Assembly (NCBI GenBank): GCA_022826565.1
Contig: JAJDUP010000041.1
Location: 91,307 to 155,306, forward strand
Length of the DNA stretch: 64,000 nucleotides
Direction: 5' to 3'
DNA from: Gemmatimonadota bacterium
GTDB taxonomy: Bacteria > Gemmatimonadota > Gemmatimonadetes > Longimicrobiales > Gaopeijiaceae
In this document: positions 1-12,112 of the stretch, piece after piece
Layout: the number at the start of each line of letters is the position of its first letter
Position numbering within the stretch: position 1 is the stretch's first letter
Translations under genes and position numbers: made by a program
Notes under the pieces: model-generated
Databases searched by the model: none
Seen by the model: only the letters and a program-made list of their open reading frames with translations
Told to the model about the DNA's origin: nothing

Positions 1-262
1 GCGTTCAGGTCTGCCAGGTCCGACGAGGCTGTCGACGGTGAGTGTCTTGTGATGATCGGGCGTGAACACGTCGATCTCGATTCCCGCCACGCCGGCGGAG
101 TCGATGTGCGAGTTGTTCAGCGTGACAAACTCGCCGGACTCCAGCGGCCACTCGCGCTCCTCGATGTAGCCACCGGCACGCACCTCGAGCCAAGTGTTGT
201 GGAAGAGATCACACCCGGCCAGACAGGCAGTAGCCGCCACGGCGGCCAGTGCTCTCGTCATT
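1..262 (-). CDS. Putative lipoprotein, 5' part only (runs off the left edge)
   Basis: The first 87 codons of a minus-strand gene are visible; the rest lies outside the window. The start ATG at 262 is preceded by a strong GGAGGAGG Shine-Dalgarno. The N-terminus is a short hydrophobic signal ending in a lipobox (LAGC, Cys at residue 17), so the product is probably a lipid-anchored envelope protein. The visible mature part is acidic with no motif I recognise. It lies downstream of the tRNA array in the same direction. Function unknown. Confidence 0.6.
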
Positions 263-431
263 GGTCCTCCTCCGTACTCGCTGTCGAAGCACATGGCCGC
301 CCGTCACTGGCGGCGATCGGGAAATGGACCTTCACTTCCTTACTCACGAACAAGTCCCAGGGCGAGGCCGTTGGAGTCTCCGCACGGCGTCTAGCACAAC
401 GGTCGTGCATACCACCTGGTCTTTCGACAGC

Positions 432-534
432 GGACGGAGTGGGATGGGCCTGCGGGCGGCTGCGCCGTCCTCGGCCGTCTCCGGCGCTCGCGCCTGGCGG
501 CGCGATCGCCTCCGGCTCGACAAGTTCGAATCCC
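432..534 (-). repeat. tRNA-Ser tail repeat, copy 1
   Basis: A GC-rich element of about 100 bp, almost identical to copies at 564-671 and 1127-1234. Read on the minus strand it opens with a T-arm-like GGGATTCGAA, passes through a GC-rich hairpin-forming core, and closes with a 14-base match to the 3' end of tRNA-Ser(GGA) (ATCCCACTCCGTCC). It is the copy further from that tRNA. The rest of 263-693 shows no gene. Confidence 0.75.
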
Positions 535-563
535 GCTGGAATCGTGTCAGCTGATGCTGGGAA

Positions 564-671
564 GGAACGGAGTGGGATGGGCCTGCGGGCGGCTGGCGCC
601 GTCCTCGGCCGTCTCCGGCGCTCGCGCCTGGCGGCGCGACCGCCTCCGGCTCGACACCGTGCGAATCCCAC
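564..671 (-). repeat. tRNA-Ser tail repeat, copy 2
   Basis: Second copy of the element, starting 22 bases past the 3' end of tRNA-Ser(GGA) and in tandem with copy 1 (spacer about 29 bases). The core is nearly identical to copy 1 with a few substitutions; the T-arm-like part reads GGGATTCGCA. The distal end again copies the tRNA tail (ATCCCACTCCGTTCC, one base different). It cannot fold as a tRNA because D and anticodon arms are missing. Confidence 0.75.
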
Positions 672-693
672 ACCGACCGTTCACTAGCGTTCA

Positions 694-777
694 CGGACGG
701 AGTGGGATTCGAACCCACGCGGGCAGATGCCCACACGATTTCCAGTCGTGCGCCTTAAGCCACTCGGCCATCCGTCC
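694..777 (-). tRNA. tRNA-Ser(GGA)
   Basis: Seven-base acceptor stem GGACGGA/TCCGTCC, T-arm GTGGG-TTCGAAT-CCCAC, anticodon loop CTGGAAA on a five-pair stem, and a long class II variable arm. Discriminator G. No 3' CCA is encoded. It is the last gene of the tRNA array in transcription order and is followed by two tail repeats. Confidence 0.95.
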
Positions 778-793
778 TGTTGGTTTCCGGCAA

Positions 794-867
794 TCGGGGC
801 GCCCGGATTCGAACCGGGGACCTCTGCGACCCGAACGCAGCGCTCTACCGGACTGAGCCACGCCCCG
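794..867 (-). tRNA. tRNA-Pro(CGG)
   Basis: Acceptor CGGGGCG/CGCCCCG with the C1-G72 pair typical of tRNA-Pro, U8 in place, anticodon loop TTCGGGT on a CTGCG/CGCAG stem, T-arm CCCGG-TTCGAAT-CCGGG, discriminator A. CCA not encoded. Confidence 0.93.
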
Positions 868-928
868 TGAAGGTGAGTCTTCTGTTTTGCCTGCCGGCGG
901 GTCTTGGAGATGGATTGGGGGTTGTTAG

Positions 929-1013
929 CGGAGGCGGAGGGACTCGAACCCCCAAGTGCTCGACGCACGCCGCATTTCGAGTGCGGTGCCTTACCAATTA
1001 GGACTACGCCTCC
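929..1013 (-). tRNA. tRNA-Ser(CGA)
   Basis: Acceptor GGAGGCG/CGCCTCC, anticodon loop CTCGAAA on a CCGCA/TGCGG stem, long variable arm, discriminator G. Unlike the other two serine tRNAs here, no tail repeat lies downstream (867-928 is unrelated spacer). CCA not encoded. Confidence 0.94.
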
Positions 1014-1126
1014 TGGGGTGTTCGACGATGTGGCAAGAGGAGGGAGTGGCTCGGGGCCGGCCACGACCGTGGCGTCCATCGCCGTTGGCTCGGACGAACC
1101 CGATTTCCCCATGTTCACTCGGCGCC

Positions 1127-1234
1127 AAGGGAGTGGGATGGGCCTGCGGGCGGCTGCGCCGTCCTCGGCCGTCTTCAGCGCTCGCGCCCGGGCGCGAGCG
1201 CTTCCGGCGCGACAAGTTCGAATCCCATTCCCTC
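1127..1234 (-). repeat. tRNA-Ser tail repeat, copy 3
   Basis: Third copy, just past the 3' end of tRNA-Ser(GCT) on the minus strand. The core matches copies 1 and 2, with changes mainly in the middle hairpin. Its terminal segment copies this tRNA's own tail (ATCCCACTCCCT), not that of tRNA-Ser(GGA), and a fragment of the same acceptor (ggaggGAATGGG) sits at the near edge. The tail therefore tracks the adjacent tRNA while the core is shared. Confidence 0.75.
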
Positions 1235-1251
1235 CGATCGCTGACGCTCAG

Positions 1252-1336
1252 CGGAGGGAGTGGGATTCGAACCCACGTGGTCACAGGGACCAACGCCTTA
1301 GCAGGGCGCCGCTTTTAGCCGCTCAGCCATCCCTCC
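1252..1336 (-). tRNA. tRNA-Ser(GCT)
   Basis: Acceptor GGAGGGA/TCCCTCC, anticodon loop CTGCTAA, long variable arm, T-arm GTGGG-TTCGAAT-CCCAC, discriminator G. CCA not encoded. Followed by tail repeat copy 3. Confidence 0.95.
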
Positions 1337-1339
1337 AAG

Positions 1340-1412
1340 TAGCCCCGCCTGGGCTCGAACCAGGACTCTTCTGATCCAGAGTCAGACGTGTTGCCAATTA
1401 CACCACGGGGCT
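1340..1412 (-). tRNA. tRNA-Gln(CTG)
   Basis: Acceptor AGCCCCG/CGGGGCT chosen so that U8 is in register; anticodon loop CTCTGGA on a TCTGA/TCAGA stem gives CTG; T-arm CCTGG-TTCGAGC-CCAGG. One further T-A pair could extend the acceptor. CCA not encoded. Confidence 0.92.
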
Positions 1413-1429
1413 ATTTCAAACTGCGTGAG

Positions 1430-1502
1430 AGCCACCGGTCGGACTCGAACCGACGACCCCGTCATTACGAGTGACGTGCTCTACCAGCTGAGCTACGGTG
1501 GC
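1430..1502 (-). tRNA. tRNA-Thr(CGT)
   Basis: Acceptor GCCACCG/CGGTGGC, anticodon loop CTCGTAA on a CGTCA/TGACG stem, T-arm GTCGG-TTCGAGT-CCGAC. CCA not encoded. Confidence 0.95.
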
Positions 1503-1534
1503 GATGTTCTCTTGTTCCGGCAAGCGGCCGGCAG

Positions 1535-1607
1535 TGGAGCCGAGGGGAGTCGAACCCCTGACCTCAGCGTTGCGAACGCTGCGCTCTCCCAACTGAGCTA
1601 CGGCCCC
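1535..1607 (-). tRNA. tRNA-Ala(CGC)
   Basis: Acceptor GGGGCCG/CGGCTCC (contains the G3-U70 pair that marks alanine tRNAs), anticodon loop TTCGCAA on a CAGCG/CGCTG stem, discriminator A. CCA not encoded. Confidence 0.95.
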
Positions 1608-1646
1608 TCATCGGCAGTGGTCCGCGACGGGATCGCGGTGCCTCAG

Positions 1647-1720
1647 TGGGCGCGACAGGACTCGAACCTGTGACCTCCACGATGTCAACGTGGCACTCTA
1701 ACCAACTGAGCTACGCGCCC
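1647..1720 (-). tRNA. tRNA-Val(GAC)
   Basis: Acceptor GGGCGCG/CGCGCCC, anticodon loop TTGACAT on a CCACG/CGTGG stem, discriminator A. CCA not encoded. Confidence 0.95.
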
Positions 1721-1742
1721 CCTCCGGCGGTCGCACCGGCAA

Positions 1743-1816
1743 TACGCCCGGGAGGACTCGAACCCCCAACCCCCTGATCCGTAGTCAGGTACTCTATCCA
1801 ATTGAGCTACGGGCGC
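1743..1816 (-). tRNA. tRNA-Arg(ACG)
   Basis: Acceptor GCGCCCG/CGGGCGT with a terminal G-U pair, anticodon loop CTACGGA on a CCTGA/TCAGG stem. The ACG anticodon normally needs TadA deamination of A34 to inosine. CCA not encoded. Confidence 0.94.
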
Positions 1817-1844
1817 TCTGCGAGCCTCGGCCCGCCCAGAACAG

Positions 1845-1928
1845 TGCCCACGACAGGACTCGAACCTGTACGTCCTTTCGAACACTGGTCCCTCAAACCA
1901 GCCTGTCTACCAATTCCAGCACGTGGGC
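1845..1928 (-). tRNA. tRNA-Leu(GAG)
   Basis: Acceptor GCCCACG/CGTGGGC, anticodon loop TTGAGGG on a CTGGT/ACCAG stem, long class II variable arm, discriminator A. CCA not encoded. Confidence 0.95.
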
Positions 1929-1987
1929 GACCAGCTCCTGCAACAGCGGCAGTCCGTGGACGACGCGATGCATCCACGGACTGCCAG

Positions 1988-2072
<85 letters not shown>

Positions 2073-2096
2073 TTCCGGCACGTCGGCACTTTGCAG

Positions 2097-2169
2097 TGGA
2101 GCCGAGGGGAGTCGAACCCCTGACCTCCTGAATGCCATTCAGGCGCTCTCCCAACTGAGCTACGGCCCC
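2097..2169 (-). tRNA. tRNA-Ala(GGC)
   Basis: Acceptor GGGGCCG/CGGCTCC with G3-U70, anticodon loop ATGGCAT on a CCTGA/TCAGG stem. Outside the anticodon arm it is nearly identical to tRNA-Ala(CGC) at 1535-1607, suggesting a duplication. CCA not encoded. Confidence 0.95.
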
Positions 2170-2256
2170 AACGGTGCGAACATGAGCCAGGAACACTCGC
2201 TCCAAGACCCGAACTGTCAATCAACCCAACCAGTCATCCAATCCTGCAACCTGCAG

Positions 2257-2331
2257 CGGGGCTGACGGGACTCGAACCCGCGGCCTCCGGTGTGACAGAC
2301 CGGCACTCTAACCAAACTGAGCTACAGCCCC
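2257..2331 (-). tRNA. tRNA-Asp(GTC)
   Basis: Acceptor GGGGCTG/CAGCCCC, anticodon loop CTGTCAC on a CCGGT/ACCGG stem, discriminator G as expected for aspartate. CCA not encoded. Confidence 0.95.
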
Positions 2332-2376
2332 TGTGTGCTACCTGGCCCTGCGTCGCCGGAGCAAGCCCCGACGATA

Positions 2377-2448
2377 TACCCTCACGGGGAATCGAACCCC
2401 GATCTCCACCTTGAAAGAGTGGTGTCCTAACCGTTAGACGATGAGGGC
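2377..2448 (-). tRNA. tRNA-Glu(TTC)
   Basis: Acceptor GCCCTCA/TGAGGGT, anticodon loop CTTTCAA on a CCACT/GGTGG stem, T-arm CGGGG-TTCGATT-CCCCG. CCA not encoded. Confidence 0.95.
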
Positions 2449-2462
2449 GTCACCCCGTCTTA

Positions 2463-2536
2463 CAGGCCCGGAGGGACTCGAACCCCCAACCGCCGGTTTT
2501 GGAGACCGGTGCTCTACCAAATTGAGCTACGGACCT
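2463..2536 (-). tRNA. tRNA-Trp(CCA)
   Basis: Acceptor AGGTCCG/CGGGCCT, anticodon loop CTCCAAA on a CCGGT/ACCGG stem, discriminator G as in bacterial tRNA-Trp. CCA tail not encoded. Confidence 0.95.
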
Positions 2537-2548
2537 GTGGTACTCCAA

Positions 2549-2621
2549 TGGCCAGGGGCGGAATTGAACCGCCGACACCGCGATTTTCAGTCGCGTGCTC
2601 TACCAACTGAGCTACCTGGCC
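2549..2621 (-). tRNA. tRNA-Phe(GAA)
   Basis: Acceptor GGCCAGG/CCTGGCC, anticodon loop CTGAAAA on a CGCGA/TCGCG stem, discriminator A. CCA not encoded. Confidence 0.95.
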
Positions 2622-2677
2622 TGTATACGCCAAGAAACGCCGCGCTGTGGCGGCGTTCCGTGGATCCTGCTCGGTCA

Positions 2678-2751
<74 letters not shown>

Positions 2752-2765
2752 GCGAGATCTTTAAG

Positions 2766-3758
2766 TTATCTGTTTCCGGACGCGGGGTCAACGACCGTCA
2801 GCCGTCGGGAGTACCAGTCGATCCACGCGTTGGAGAACCCCATGATCCGCGCGTTTCGGGTGATGGCGACGACTTCGCGCCGGGTCATCTTGGTCTCGCG
2901 GTCGAGGACGTCGGGGTTGTCGCGGCTGAGCGCGAGGGTCCGCACGGCGAAGAACAGCGGGAGCATGCAGAAAATGCGCACTCCGTGGTGCCGCCGGGGA
3001 ATCAGGCGGATGTAGGCGCGGGCGGCGGCCAGATGGCGCTCGGCCTTTTCCACCAGCCGCGCGAGGGCGTGGAGCGCGGCGTGGCGGTGTGCCGGCTCGA
3101 AGAGATCCGCAGGCGCTGCCGGCGACCCCCCCGGAAGGAAATCGGTCGGGACATATACCCAGTCGCGGTCGCGGTCCTCGTGAAGTCCGCGTATGACGTT
3201 CACGGTCTGGAGCGCCAGGCCGAATTCACGGCCGAGATCCATCATGCGATCCGGTTTTGCGCCGACCCCCGATAGCCGGAGTGCGAACAGTTCGGTGAGC
3301 AGATGGCCGACCCGGCCTGCCACCTCGTGCATGTAGTCGTCCAGATCGGCCTCGGTGACGAATACCGACCCGCGTTCCGTCCACCGGGCCATCCCCAGGC
3401 TGGACTCGCTCACGTTCCGCACCAGGATCGCGCGGGCCGCCGGGTCCAGTCGATCAAGCGCCTCGAGCACCGTGCTCGCGCGCCGGGCCACGGATGCGTC
3501 CGGCGTGTCCTCCCCGGCGGAGGCGAGCCGGGCGATCAACGCCTGCCGGCCTTCTCCGCCCCCGAGAACGCGTGTCCAGCTCTTCAGCAGCGCGATCTTG
3601 TCAACGTTCTCGAGCTCCTGATTGTCCTCTAGGTAGTCCGACACGCGCAAAAGGAGATAGGCGACAGTGATCTCTCGTCGCAGCGGCTCGGGAAGTATCC
3701 CGATTCCCACGGCGAAAGTCCGGCTGGACCGGACGAGTAGATCCTGTAGTGTCGCCAT
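2766..3758 (-). CDS. Squalene/phytoene synthase family protein
   Basis: A 330-residue trans-isoprenyl diphosphate synthase, the fold that joins two prenyl diphosphates head to head to give squalene or phytoene. The first aspartate-rich motif is DYLED (residues 41-45), the second is HEDRDRD (193-199) after an LALQTVNVIR helix; both would bind Mg-diphosphate. The DYMHEVAGRVG segment near 141 matches the conserved central helix of squalene synthases, and the C-terminus is hydrophobic. Those features suggest squalene synthase rather than phytoene synthase, but no hopanoid or carotenoid genes adjoin it to settle the matter. The tRNA array begins 14 bases downstream on the same strand. Confidence 0.85.
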   Translation of the reverse strand: MATLQDLLVRSSRTFAVGIGILPEPLRREITVAYLLLRVSDYLEDNQELENVDKIALLKSWTRVLGGGEGRQALIARLASAGEDTPDASVARRASTVLEALDRLDPAARAILVRNVSESSLGMARWTERGSVFVTEADLDDYMHEVAGRVGHLLTELFALRLSGVGAKPDRMMDLGREFGLALQTVNVIRGLHEDRDRDWVYVPTDFLPGGSPAAPADLFEPAHRHAALHALARLVEKAERHLAAARAYIRLIPRRHHGVRIFCMLPLFFAVRTLALSRDNPDVLDRETKMTRREVVAITRNARIMGFSNAWIDWYSRRLTVVDPASGNR

Positions 3759-3939
3759 GGTTGATTCTCAGGAACCCGAATTGCTTCGTCAATCTTCAGA
3801 CGCTGAAGCGTCGCGGACGGTCACGCGGGGGTCGCATGAGGCCTCGCCGAGCTTGGCCACCCGCTACGGCGCGATTATGATTCTCGCCGTGGTGTGACCG
3901 CCAGGCGTCGCTCAGCTGGCCACACGGAGGTGGGGTAAG

Positions 3940-4230
3940 ATGGTGAAGAGTCTCCCTCAGCATGAAATCGAAGGGTGGATCGCCACCCATCCCGGATGGC
4001 GGTTTCGGGAAGGTGCCATCAGCAAGAAGTACGCCTTCCCCTCGTTTCGCAGCGCGATCGTCTTCGTCAATCGCGTCGCCACGATCGCCGACGAGCTGGA
4101 TCATCATCCGGACATCGGCGTGAAGTACAACGTGGTCTGGCTGACCGTATCCACGCACGATGTGGGCGGGGTCACCGAGAAGGACTTCAAGCTGGCCGAG
4201 CGGATCGATTTCGCTACGTCAGCGCGCTGA
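3940..4230 (+). CDS. phhB: 4a-hydroxytetrahydrobiopterin dehydratase (pterin-4a-carbinolamine dehydratase)
   Basis: A 96-residue protein of the PCD/DCoH family, which dehydrates 4a-hydroxytetrahydropterin so that the cofactor of aromatic amino acid hydroxylases can be recycled; some bacterial members serve molybdopterin metabolism instead. The signature is intact: ELDHHPDI (His55-His56) and LTVSTHDVGGVTEKDF (His73). The ATG follows GGAGG at 3926-3930. No phenylalanine hydroxylase gene is in the window. Its last 12 bases overlap the convergent aminotransferase gene, so the two share 3' ends on opposite strands. Confidence 0.92.
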   Translation: MVKSLPQHEIEGWIATHPGWRFREGAISKKYAFPSFRSAIVFVNRVATIADELDHHPDIGVKYNVVWLTVSTHDVGGVTEKDFKLAERIDFATSAR

Positions 4231-5493
4231 ACGGATCGTCTCGACCAGCGTCGCCAGACCGCGTTCCAGGTCGCGTCTCGCGATCGCCGCGGGCGGGGTG
4301 AGTTCGACGACCTCCCCGTCCGCTCCGGCCGGGAGGACGATCAGCCCGCGGTCCAGCAGCTGGTCGGCGACCTTCACGGCCGGCGCAGGGCGATCGCCCT
4401 TCAGTTCAACCCCGAGCATGAGTCCCCTGCCCCGCACCGCCTCGACCACGGGATCGTCCACCAGCTGCTGCAATAGGTAGCTTGCGGCCCAGGCGCCCAG
4501 ACGCCGCGCCCGGTCGACCAGGCTCTCGGCCTCGAGCGCGGCCAGGAACCCGAGCCCGCCCGCGCAACTCAGCGGGTGGCCCAGGAACGTGCTCGTATGT
4601 ACGGCTTCACCGGTAGACGGGGGCCAGGCGTCCATCACCGCCGCCGGACCGCAGCAGGCCGACAGGGGCATCCCGCCGCCGAGAGCCTTGCCCACGCACA
4701 CCAGATCCGGCACGACGCCTTCGTGTTCGCAGGCCAGGAAAGCCCCCGTGCGTCCCGCGCCGGTGAAGATCTCGTCGGCGATCAGGAGCGCACCCCCGGC
4801 TCTCGCCCGCTCGCCGAGAGCCGCCAGGAAGCCCCCCGGGGGGATGTGGACACCCGCGCGGCCCTGAATCGGCTCGACGATGACAGCGCCGACGCGCACC
4901 GGTTCACCCTGCGAGAGAAGGTCGGACACCCGGTCGAGGACCGTCGCCGCCTCGTCGCGGGACGACGGAAAGGGCAGGTAGTGGACGTGATCGACAAGGC
5001 GATCGGTGAAGGGGCGGCGAAAGTGTGCCCGGTGAGTCGTGGCAAGGGCGCCCAGCGTCAGCCCGTGGTAGCTGCCCTCGAAGGCGATGATCCCGATCCG
5101 TCCGGTTGCCAGCCGGGCCGTCTTCAGCGCCGCCTCTACGGCGTCGGATCCGCTGAGACCGAGGATCGCGCGCGAGTCCGGCCAGGGCATCCGCCCGGCC
5201 AGCGCCTCCAGGAACTCCACCTTGACGGCCGGCGGATGAACGTCGCCCATCCCGTGCACCAGGCGTTCGGCCTGGGCGGCGATCCGCTTCATCACCACCG
5301 GGTGCCGATGCCCCGCGAAGGCCACGCCGAAGGCACCGGAAAAGTCGAGGTAGACGCTGCCGGCCCCGTCTCTGACCTCCGACCCCGCGGCGTCCGTCCA
5401 GAACGGGGGGGGCCGGTCGAGGAAGGTGACGTTGCGGCTCTCTACACGGGAAAGCCGCGCGGCCCATTCGCGGCGGCCTGCTTCAGCTGACAA
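4219..5493 (-). CDS. Class III PLP-dependent aminotransferase (GABA/acetylornithine type)
   Basis: A 424-residue fold-type I aminotransferase. Visible signatures are SGSDAVEAALKTAR (phosphate-binding region), GSYHGLTLGAL, IADEIFTGAGRTG (Asp contacting the pyridine nitrogen) and VCVGKALGGGMPLSA with the PLP-lysine. The family uses omega-amino donors such as 4-aminobutyrate, ornithine or diamines; the exact substrate cannot be read from sequence. It is the last gene of the ligA-polX-antiporter operon, its start overlapping the end of the antiporter gene by 11 bases. Its 3' end overlaps phhB from the other strand. Confidence 0.85.
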   Translation of the reverse strand: MSAEAGRREWAARLSRVESRNVTFLDRPPPFWTDAAGSEVRDGAGSVYLDFSGAFGVAFAGHRHPVVMKRIAAQAERLVHGMGDVHPPAVKVEFLEALAGRMPWPDSRAILGLSGSDAVEAALKTARLATGRIGIIAFEGSYHGLTLGALATTHRAHFRRPFTDRLVDHVHYLPFPSSRDEAATVLDRVSDLLSQGEPVRVGAVIVEPIQGRAGVHIPPGGFLAALGERARAGGALLIADEIFTGAGRTGAFLACEHEGVVPDLVCVGKALGGGMPLSACCGPAAVMDAWPPSTGEAVHTSTFLGHPLSCAGGLGFLAALEAESLVDRARRLGAWAASYLLQQLVDDPVVEAVRGRGLMLGVELKGDRPAPAVKVADQLLDRGLIVLPAGADGEVVELTPPAAIARRDLERGLATLVETIRSAR

Positions 5494-6453
5494 ACGTGAC
5501 CCACCCCATGAAGCCGAAATAGGCGAGCAGCAGCAGCAGCCCTTCGAAGCGCCTGACGGTCCTCGCGCTGGCCACGATCGGCCAGACCAGAAACGAGAGA
5601 ATCAGCACCGCGGGCAGTTGCAGCCCCACGATCGACTCCCCGACGGGATAACCCCGGACGACGGCCGAAACGCCCATGACGGCCGTGATGTTGAAGATGT
5701 TCGAGCCCACGATGTTGCCCACCGCGATGTCGACCTGCTTGCGCGCGGCGGCCACCAGCGAGGTAACCAGCTCCGGGAGCGAAGTCCCGATCGCGACGAT
5801 CGTCAGCCCGATGAATTCCGTGCTCGCGCCCAGTTCCTCGGCCAGAAAGATGGCCGCGGTCACGATGGCCTGCCCGCCGACTCCAAGTCCCACGGCCCCC
5901 GCGGTCACCAAACCCAGATTGCGCAGCCAGCCAACCCCCGTCTGGCCATCACGCGCCTCTTCCGCGAAGCTCCCCACCTCCTGCCTGATGCTGTGGATCT
6001 CGTCATCGGCGCTCCAGAACGTGAAGGCCACGTACAGGACGAGGAGGAGGAGCATGATCATCCCGTCCCCCCAGTCGACCTCCAGATCCAGCACCAGGGG
6101 GAAGACGAAGATCGTGATCAGCACCATGATCGGGACATCGCGGCTGATTACCCGGTCGGGCACCGCCAGCGGGGCGATGAGCGCCGTGGCGCCCAGGATC
6201 AGGCCGATATTGGCGAGATTGGACCCCAGGACATTGCCCATCAGGAGCCCGCCTTCGCCGTTGAAAGTGGCGATGACGCCCACGACCAGCTCCGGCGCGG
6301 ATGTTCCCAGCGACACCAGCGTGAGGCCCACGACGACGGGACTCGTGCCCATCGCGGCGGCGATCCGGGCCGCCCCCCGGACGAGCCACTCGGCCCCGAA
6401 GTAGAGCGCGCCGAACCCGCCGACGAGGAGCACAACGTTCAGGAGCAGTTCCA

Positions 6454-6454
<1 letters not shown>
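5483..6454 (-). CDS. Calcium/sodium antiporter, CaCA family (YrbG-like)
   Basis: A 323-residue inner-membrane cation/Ca2+ exchanger with about ten hydrophobic segments in two inverted repeats. The alpha-1 repeat has LVSLGTSAPELVVG and GNVLGSNLANIG; the alpha-2 repeat has IVAIGTSLPELVTS and GNIVGSNIFNI, the ion-binding Glu/Asn/Ser pattern of the family. A central acidic cytoplasmic loop (about residues 145-170) separates the halves. Its ATG shares one base with the polX stop codon (TGATG), so it is translationally coupled to polX. Ion selectivity cannot be read from sequence. Confidence 0.9.
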
Positions 6455-10418
<3,964 letters not shown>

Positions 10419-10458
10419 TCAATGCCCGTCAGTCATTTCACCATCCAGGAGGTGCCGG

Positions 10459-12084
10459 ATGCAGTTCTCACACGGCCCGATACGCCAGTTCGCTCTCGCC
10501 CTTGCCGCGGTAGCGGCCATTCCTGCCGCGCTCGCCGCGCAGATGCAGCCGACCACCCCGCGCGGTGCCGACGAGGGGGACGGCCCCCACGAGCGGCTCA
10601 TTCTTCGCGGGGCCACGATCATCGACGGCACCGGCGCCCCTCCCATGGGCCCGGTGGATATCGTGATCGAGGGCGACAGGATATCCGAAATCCAGACTGT
10701 TGGATATCCCGGCGTGCCCATCAACGAGGCCAGCCGCCCGTCGGGCGCCACAAGGGAGATCGACATGACCGGCATGTTCATCATGCCCGGCTTCGTCGAC
10801 ATGCACGCCCACACCGGCGGCGCCGGCAAGGCCCCCCAGCCGGAGTACACCTACAAGCTGTGGATGGGCCACGGGATCACCACCTCTCGCGGCGTCGGCC
10901 ACGGCCCGATGATGTGGGCGCTCGAGGAGAAGGCGGCCGCGGCCCGCAACGAGATCGTCGCCCCGCGCATGTTCACCTACGCGCGGCCCGGCGAGGCCTG
11001 GGACAATGGCCCGGTCGATTCGCCCGAAAAGGCGCGCGAGTGGGTGCGCTGGGCCGCCGAAGTCGATGTGGAAGGCGCGAAGATCGACGGCCTCAAGCTC
11101 GGCGCCATGGACCCCGACATCATGGCCGCGGTGATCGACGAAGGAAAGAGGCACGGCCTCGGCACCGTCGCTCACCTCGGCCAGATGGGCGTGGTGCGCA
11201 TGACCGCGCTCGACGCCGCCGAGGCCGGCCTCGACATGATGACGCACTACTACGGCCTCATGGAGTCCATGCTGACCGACTTCAGCGTCCAGGACTGGCC
11301 GCTGGACTACAACTACCAGGACGAGCAGCACCGCTTCGGCAACGTCGGGCGCCTCTGGAACCAGGCCGCCGAGCCCGGCTCCGAGAAGTGGAACGACCTC
11401 ATCGACCGCTTCCTCGAACTCGACTTCGGCCTCGACCCCACCATGACCATCTACGAAGCCAGCCGCGACGTGATGCGCTCCCGCGAGGCCGATTTCCACG
11501 AAGAGTACACGCTGCCCAGCCAGTGGGACTTCTACCAGCCGTCGCGCCGCGCGCACGGCTCCTACTGGTTCTACTGGACCAGCGAAGACGAGTACCACTG
11601 GAAGCGGTTTTTCAACAAATGGATGCACTTCCTCAACGACTACAAGAACGCGGGCGGGCGAGTCACGACCGGCTCCGATTCGGGCTTCATCTACAAGCTG
11701 TACGGCTTCGACTACATCCGTGAGCTGGAGCTGCTCCGCGAGGCCGGCTTCCACCCCGTCGAGGTCATCCGCTCCGCGACCCTCTTCGGCGCCGAGGAGC
11801 TCCACGACCCCAAGGGGACCTCGATCGACTTCGGCATCCTGCGTCCCGGGCTCAAGGCCGACATGGTCGTGGTCGACGAGAACCCGCTTCAGAACCTCAA
11901 GGTCCTCTACGGCAACGGCACCCCGCGCCTCAACGACGAGACCGGCGAGACCGAGCGCATCGGCGGCATCAAGTACACGATCAAGGACGGCATCATCTAC
12001 GACGCGCAGCAGCTGCTGGCCGACGTGCGCGAGATGGTCCGGCAGGCGAAGGCGGCAAGGGCGGTGTCCGACGGGGACAGCTGA
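10459..12084 (+). CDS. Secreted amidohydrolase family protein
   Basis: A 541-residue metal-dependent hydrolase of the amidohydrolase superfamily. The start is fixed by AGGAGG at 10447-10452 and by the signal peptide that follows (about residues 1-28, ending ALAAQ). The metal-binding HxH is in FVDMHAHTGG; later features are DGLKLGAM (possible carbamylated Lys), VAHLGQ, and TTGSDSGF with the active-site Asp. The C-terminal part has the beta-sandwich typical of the family (LRPGLKADMVVVDENPL). These enzymes cleave cyclic amides, peptides or related bonds; the substrate is unknown. It is divergent from ligA. Confidence 0.85.
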   Translation: MQFSHGPIRQFALALAAVAAIPAALAAQMQPTTPRGADEGDGPHERLILRGATIIDGTGAPPMGPVDIVIEGDRISEIQTVGYPGVPINEASRPSGATREIDMTGMFIMPGFVDMHAHTGGAGKAPQPEYTYKLWMGHGITTSRGVGHGPMMWALEEKAAAARNEIVAPRMFTYARPGEAWDNGPVDSPEKAREWVRWAAEVDVEGAKIDGLKLGAMDPDIMAAVIDEGKRHGLGTVAHLGQMGVVRMTALDAAEAGLDMMTHYYGLMESMLTDFSVQDWPLDYNYQDEQHRFGNVGRLWNQAAEPGSEKWNDLIDRFLELDFGLDPTMTIYEASRDVMRSREADFHEEYTLPSQWDFYQPSRRAHGSYWFYWTSEDEYHWKRFFNKWMHFLNDYKNAGGRVTTGSDSGFIYKLYGFDYIRELELLREAGFHPVEVIRSATLFGAEELHDPKGTSIDFGILRPGLKADMVVVDENPLQNLKVLYGNGTPRLNDETGETERIGGIKYTIKDGIIYDAQQLLADVREMVRQAKAARAVSDGDS

Positions 12085-12112
12085 CGCCCCCGGCTTGCCA
12101 GAGGGTTGGGAG

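Noticed and set aside
432..671. Tail repeats as extra or damaged tRNA-Ser genes
   Set aside because: They have only T-arm-like and acceptor-tail sequence; there is no D arm, anticodon arm or 5' acceptor strand.
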